NCBI GenBank assembly: GCA_029582165.1
Contig: CM055870.1
Span: 16,494,332 to 16,558,331, forward strand
From: Portulaca oleracea
Taxonomy: Eukaryota > Streptophyta > Magnoliopsida > Caryophyllales > Portulacaceae
Length of the DNA stretch: 64,000 nucleotides
Direction: 5' to 3'
Below are positions 60,513 through 64,000 of this stretch, piece by piece. Position 1 is the first letter of the stretch, and the number at the start of each line of letters is the position of its first letter. Below the pieces are notes generated by a model that saw nothing but the letters and a program-made list of their open reading frames with translations, did no database searches and was not told the origin of the DNA. A program made the translations under genes and the position numbers.

Positions 60513-61497
60513 TAAGTAGGTGATGGGAAATTAAGCCTAATAGAATCATTGGTCGGTATGCCGATGTTTTCTCGGTGGATTTGCCGCCCGACCTACCACC
60601 CATCCATGGAATTGAGCATCCCGGAGTGCCACTTCCAAACCGAGCGGCTAACCGGTGCAACCCGGAAGGGACCAAGGAGTTGTACAGACAAGTGGATGAG
60701 CTTGTTGAGTGAGCTAAGGGTATGTACGAGAAACTCATGCTCCATGCCGACGCTACTTGTGCCGAAGAAGGACAAATCTTTCCGGATGTGGGTGGATAGT
60801 AGAGCCATCAGCAATATCACAATCAAGTATCGGTACCCTATACCAAGGTCAGATGACATGTTTGATGAGCTACATGGATCCCGAATCTTTTCGAAGATAG
60901 ATCTTCATTAGCTACCATCATATTCGGATACGTGAGGGTGATGAGTGGAAGACCGCATTCAAGATGAAGAGGAGATTATATGAATGGATGGTCATGTCGT
61001 TTGGATTGTCCAATGCCCCGAGTAACTTTATAAGGCTCATGAATGAGGTATTGAAGCCCTACATTGGTAAGTTTTTATGGTGTATTTCAATGATATCTTG
61101 GTGCGTTCCCAAAGTGAGAGTGAGCAGCTTGGCCATCTTGAGGAGGTTTATAAGATTTTGAGGAAGCGAAACTCGATGGCTGATCGAAAAGTATGATTTC
61201 TCTTCACTGCCCAAGTCGTCTTCTTGGGTACATTGTCTCAGGAGATGGGATCTCTATGGATCCATCTAAGGTGGACGTCATTCGCTATTGGCCAACCCCT
61301 ACTTCCATCACCGAAGTCCAAAGTTTCCATGGCTTAACATCCTTTTACCAGAGGTTCATTCGAGGATTTAGCACGATCACCTCTCATATCACCGAGTGTT
61401 TGGAGAAAAGCACTTTTGAGTGGACTAAGTCGGCACAAGTTGCGTTTGAGAAGTGAAAAGCTAAGCTTTGCGAGGCACCTGTCCTAGCCTTTCCCGG
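60513..61497 (+). pseudogene. Gypsy reverse transcriptase remnant
   Basis: The plus frames show the start of the reverse transcriptase region ([10 protein letters not shown], a [16 protein letters not shown] stretch), FSKIDLH near 60890, GLSNAPSNF near 61000, and the thumb/RNase H linker (GYIVSGDGISMDPSKVDVIR near 61220, then APVLAFPG). Stops and frame changes are frequent and the YxDD box is decayed near 61080. It ends exactly where the A LTR begins at 61498. The next expected part ([13 protein letters not shown]) is absent here but present next to the inverted A fragment at 15290. Confidence 0.85.
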
Positions 61498-64000
61498 TGT
61501 AACGCCCCAACCTTAATCACAAGGTTAAATCCCTATTTAGAACCCAAACCTGTGATTAGCGCAGCGGAACACTTTAGGTCAAAGCGTTACCGCCGTCTCC
61601 CAAAAGAGACAAGGCAACAAACACCAAAACCTTTAACCCACAAAGATGATTTATGAACCACAAAACCCAACATAAAAGCAAATGATACAACCCTTGAACA
61701 AATCGATACATAGGCTTAAAACTTAGGAAACTACTACAACTTCCAAAACCTGGTCGTCTTGCCGATTAAAGATAAACTTAGGAGCTATCTCACGTCGGAA
61801 GCTACTTCTGGTTGGACTTGCCTTTGCCTTGGGAGCTCGAACCTCCTAAAAACAAAACATTAAAACATTGCAAAAAGTGAGTGGGGAAACACTCAGTACG
61901 TAAACCTCCAAAACGTAAACCGCTCAAAACGGTTTAGTGTGATTTAAATTCATTTTGAAAACGAAAAAGAATATAAACAATAAATTGCAATGCTATGAGA
62001 ATAACATAAACATGAGTAAATAACATAGAGTAGAGATAGATAGAAAATTCGTGGAACCCTTATGATCGGTGCAAGCACCTCACACACGCGCATGTCCAAA
62101 TCGATCTAGATTTGGATAGGGTGATCACGAGCAATGACATCGCCAGGTCAAGGCACTCTGATCAGGAGTGCTAAAACATGAATAAACATATAAATGATAG
62201 CATAAGACGGGTCCACTTTAAGACATAAAAGATTTACATAAAGCATTAAACTTGATAATACATGTATAGTGCACGCGCTAAGGCGGTAAAGGTTGGACAA
62301 TTTGCGTACCTTGAAAGACGTGAACTTAGGTGGTGCGTCTCGGTCCTGAGATGACTTGGGCGACTTGACAACTAAAATAAGAATAATTGAGAATGAAGAA
62401 CCGAAGAGGTTCTGGGTTAACTTCAAATACTTAGTAACTTGAGAATTATAAAGGAAAATAACTTGGAGAGAAAATTTCAGGTTATATAAAAATAAAGTTT
62501 ATAGCATAACTTGAGTTAGGAAAAATCGGAATGAAGCAAAAGAGTACATCTCGGAATAGGGAAAATCATGATCTACAACTTTGTCAGCAGAACCAGAGGC
62601 TAAGAATGAGAGGAAGGGCTCCAAATGGGCAGGATTGAATTAGAATAAAGTAGAGTTTCCGGATTGAAATTATATAGAGATAGTGATGTAGAAAGGTGAA
62701 ATCAAAGAAGGGCACTTGGAAAGATAGCTTAGATTAATGAAGTATAAGAACCAAAGATTGAATGTGAATATGAGATTAAAAGGGTTCCTCTAGACTTATT
62801 TAGAGAAAAACGATGTCGATGACACGGTTGATGAAAGAAAAATGAATAATGGAGTTTGAGGAATAAACTTTGAGTTGAGGACTTAGAGGAACTTAACTTG
62901 AGAGTTATTTAGAACTTGGAAGTCATTAGCTAGATAAACACCTTAACCAGCTCAAAGATGTTGACTTCTTAAGCTAACACTCATTGGGAGATACATATAA
63001 CTTGTGTTTAATTCACCACTCTTGGATAGGTGACCTTAGGATATAACTCGGCTTCCAAAACCATACTATTCAACCTTAAGATTTTAACCTAAGGTTATAA
63101 CATATAACCATAACTTATCAATGCTCAAAGTCCCCTATTGGCTTGGTTTAGGGCCTTAGAAAAGGAATTATATAAAAAGTAAACTGGGCAGAAACTTCAA
63201 GTAGACAGCCCCTCTTTCTGGGCTCATACTTCACAATATCGTCATCGGATAAATACAAACCATACCTTTCCGGAAAGCTTGCAGTGTGACCTAAAACTTT
63301 CATGTTTACCACAAAAACTAAAGAGGTCTCCAAAGGGACGAAAAACATCCCTCAAGTTACAGACTCCAGAAACGTATTCCGAAACGCGGCGTTACGGTTT
63401 TGGCTATATCTCGGCCCATACAAGTCGGAATTTAGAAATTCCAAAGCCTATGGAGTAAAAAAATCCGGGTGAAAACCCAACTTCTATACCTCTGTAAATT
63501 TCCAGAAATTGGGTAGAAACTTCTATGTCCTTAATTTCAGCTCTAACGATGTTTTAAGCTCTTAATTCATACTAATTCTTAACCAAACTTCACTTTAGCT
63601 ATCATCTACCATATTTCCAGAATTAAACCTTCACAAATAGCTCATCAAAGACCTTAAATTTCACATGCATCCATGGATTCCACATGCATTCTTTCAAATA
63701 CAACTTAATTTAGCACTCTTTCACCAAAATGTCATTAATTCACCCAAATTAAACACAACACTTAAACACCAAACTTAACTCTTATAAACAGCCCTTAATA
63801 CTCAGAATCTCATCACAAAACTCGCATGCATTAAGATTAAATTATCATCCATTAAGAAATCATCAAGAAAACCTCAAGAACACCTCAAATTTCACATGCA
63901 CATACTCTAACCTCAAACCCTAACTTGACTAATACAATCATAACTTTGAATTCATGATTAAAGAGAGTAAAAGAGATAGAATTTACAAGAAGTACACATA
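61498..64000 (-). mobile_element. Family A long LTR, partial (left part)
   Basis: It begins TGTAACGCCCCAACC directly after the gypsy remnant and runs off the window. Bases 63051-64000 match 1-978. Joining the two overlapping partial copies gives an expected LTR length of about 3.3 kb, close to LTR B. No coding sequence is present. Strand is by analogy with B. Confidence 0.75.

Noticed and set aside
1..64000. tRNA, rRNA or other structured RNA genes
   Set aside because: I saw no cloverleaf arms or conserved rRNA blocks; only the tRNA-complementary primer-binding site at 37303 was found.

Overview
The window is nuclear DNA from a flowering plant, most likely a core eudicot. It carries three intron-rich protein genes with plant-type splice sites and plant-specific protein architectures (a PHR-type MYB-CC factor and a HAC-type histone acetyltransferase), in AT-rich DNA full of Ty3/gypsy retrotransposon remains and miniature inverted-repeat elements. 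I cannot name the species from sequence alone.

The genes, left to right, are: (1) COQ6, a flavin monooxygenase of ubiquinone synthesis, plus strand, 3218-9547, nine exons, 500 codons. (2) A MYB-CC (PHR1-like) transcription factor, plus strand, coding 32025-34924, seven coding exons, 483 codons, with a long spliced leader. (3) A HAC1-type p300/CBP histone acetyltransferase, minus strand, coding 53787-41804, sixteen coding exons, 1710 codons. I traced all three exon by exon; reading phases join at every junction and none shows a break. They do not form a functional cluster.

Everything else is mobile or unassigned DNA. One long-LTR family (called A here) lies at both window edges (1-1796 and 61498-64000) and as an inverted fragment at 15291-15816. 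A second, structurally similar element (B) fills 15817-22600: a 3.3 kb LTR, then a minus-strand gypsy pol pseudogene with a chromodomain-like tail, its 5' half missing. A third gypsy family has three broken copies: 12660-15290 (minus), 35541-40655 (plus, with both LTR edges, primer-binding site and polypurine tract visible) and 60513-61497 (plus).

Small DNA elements are dense. There are Tourist-like MITEs with TAA/TTA duplications (10730, 25613, 33168, 35255, 42678), a Stowaway-like MITE (27036), a hAT-like MITE inside a COQ6 intron (5418), a long-armed foldback element (27695-29080), a 0.5 kb family with three copies (26300, 29142, 56835), and two Mutator-like elements with 9-bp target duplications (36591-37119, 58670-59841).

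I found no wholly new biological system. The points most worth following are: two gypsy halves that fit on either side of a single A-LTR insertion yet lie 46 kb apart in opposite orientation; a MULE carrying about 0.6 kb of unidentified non-arm sequence; arrays of palindromic CG-rich motifs in gypsy LTRs; and an upstream reading frame that overlaps the MYB-CC start codon by four bases.
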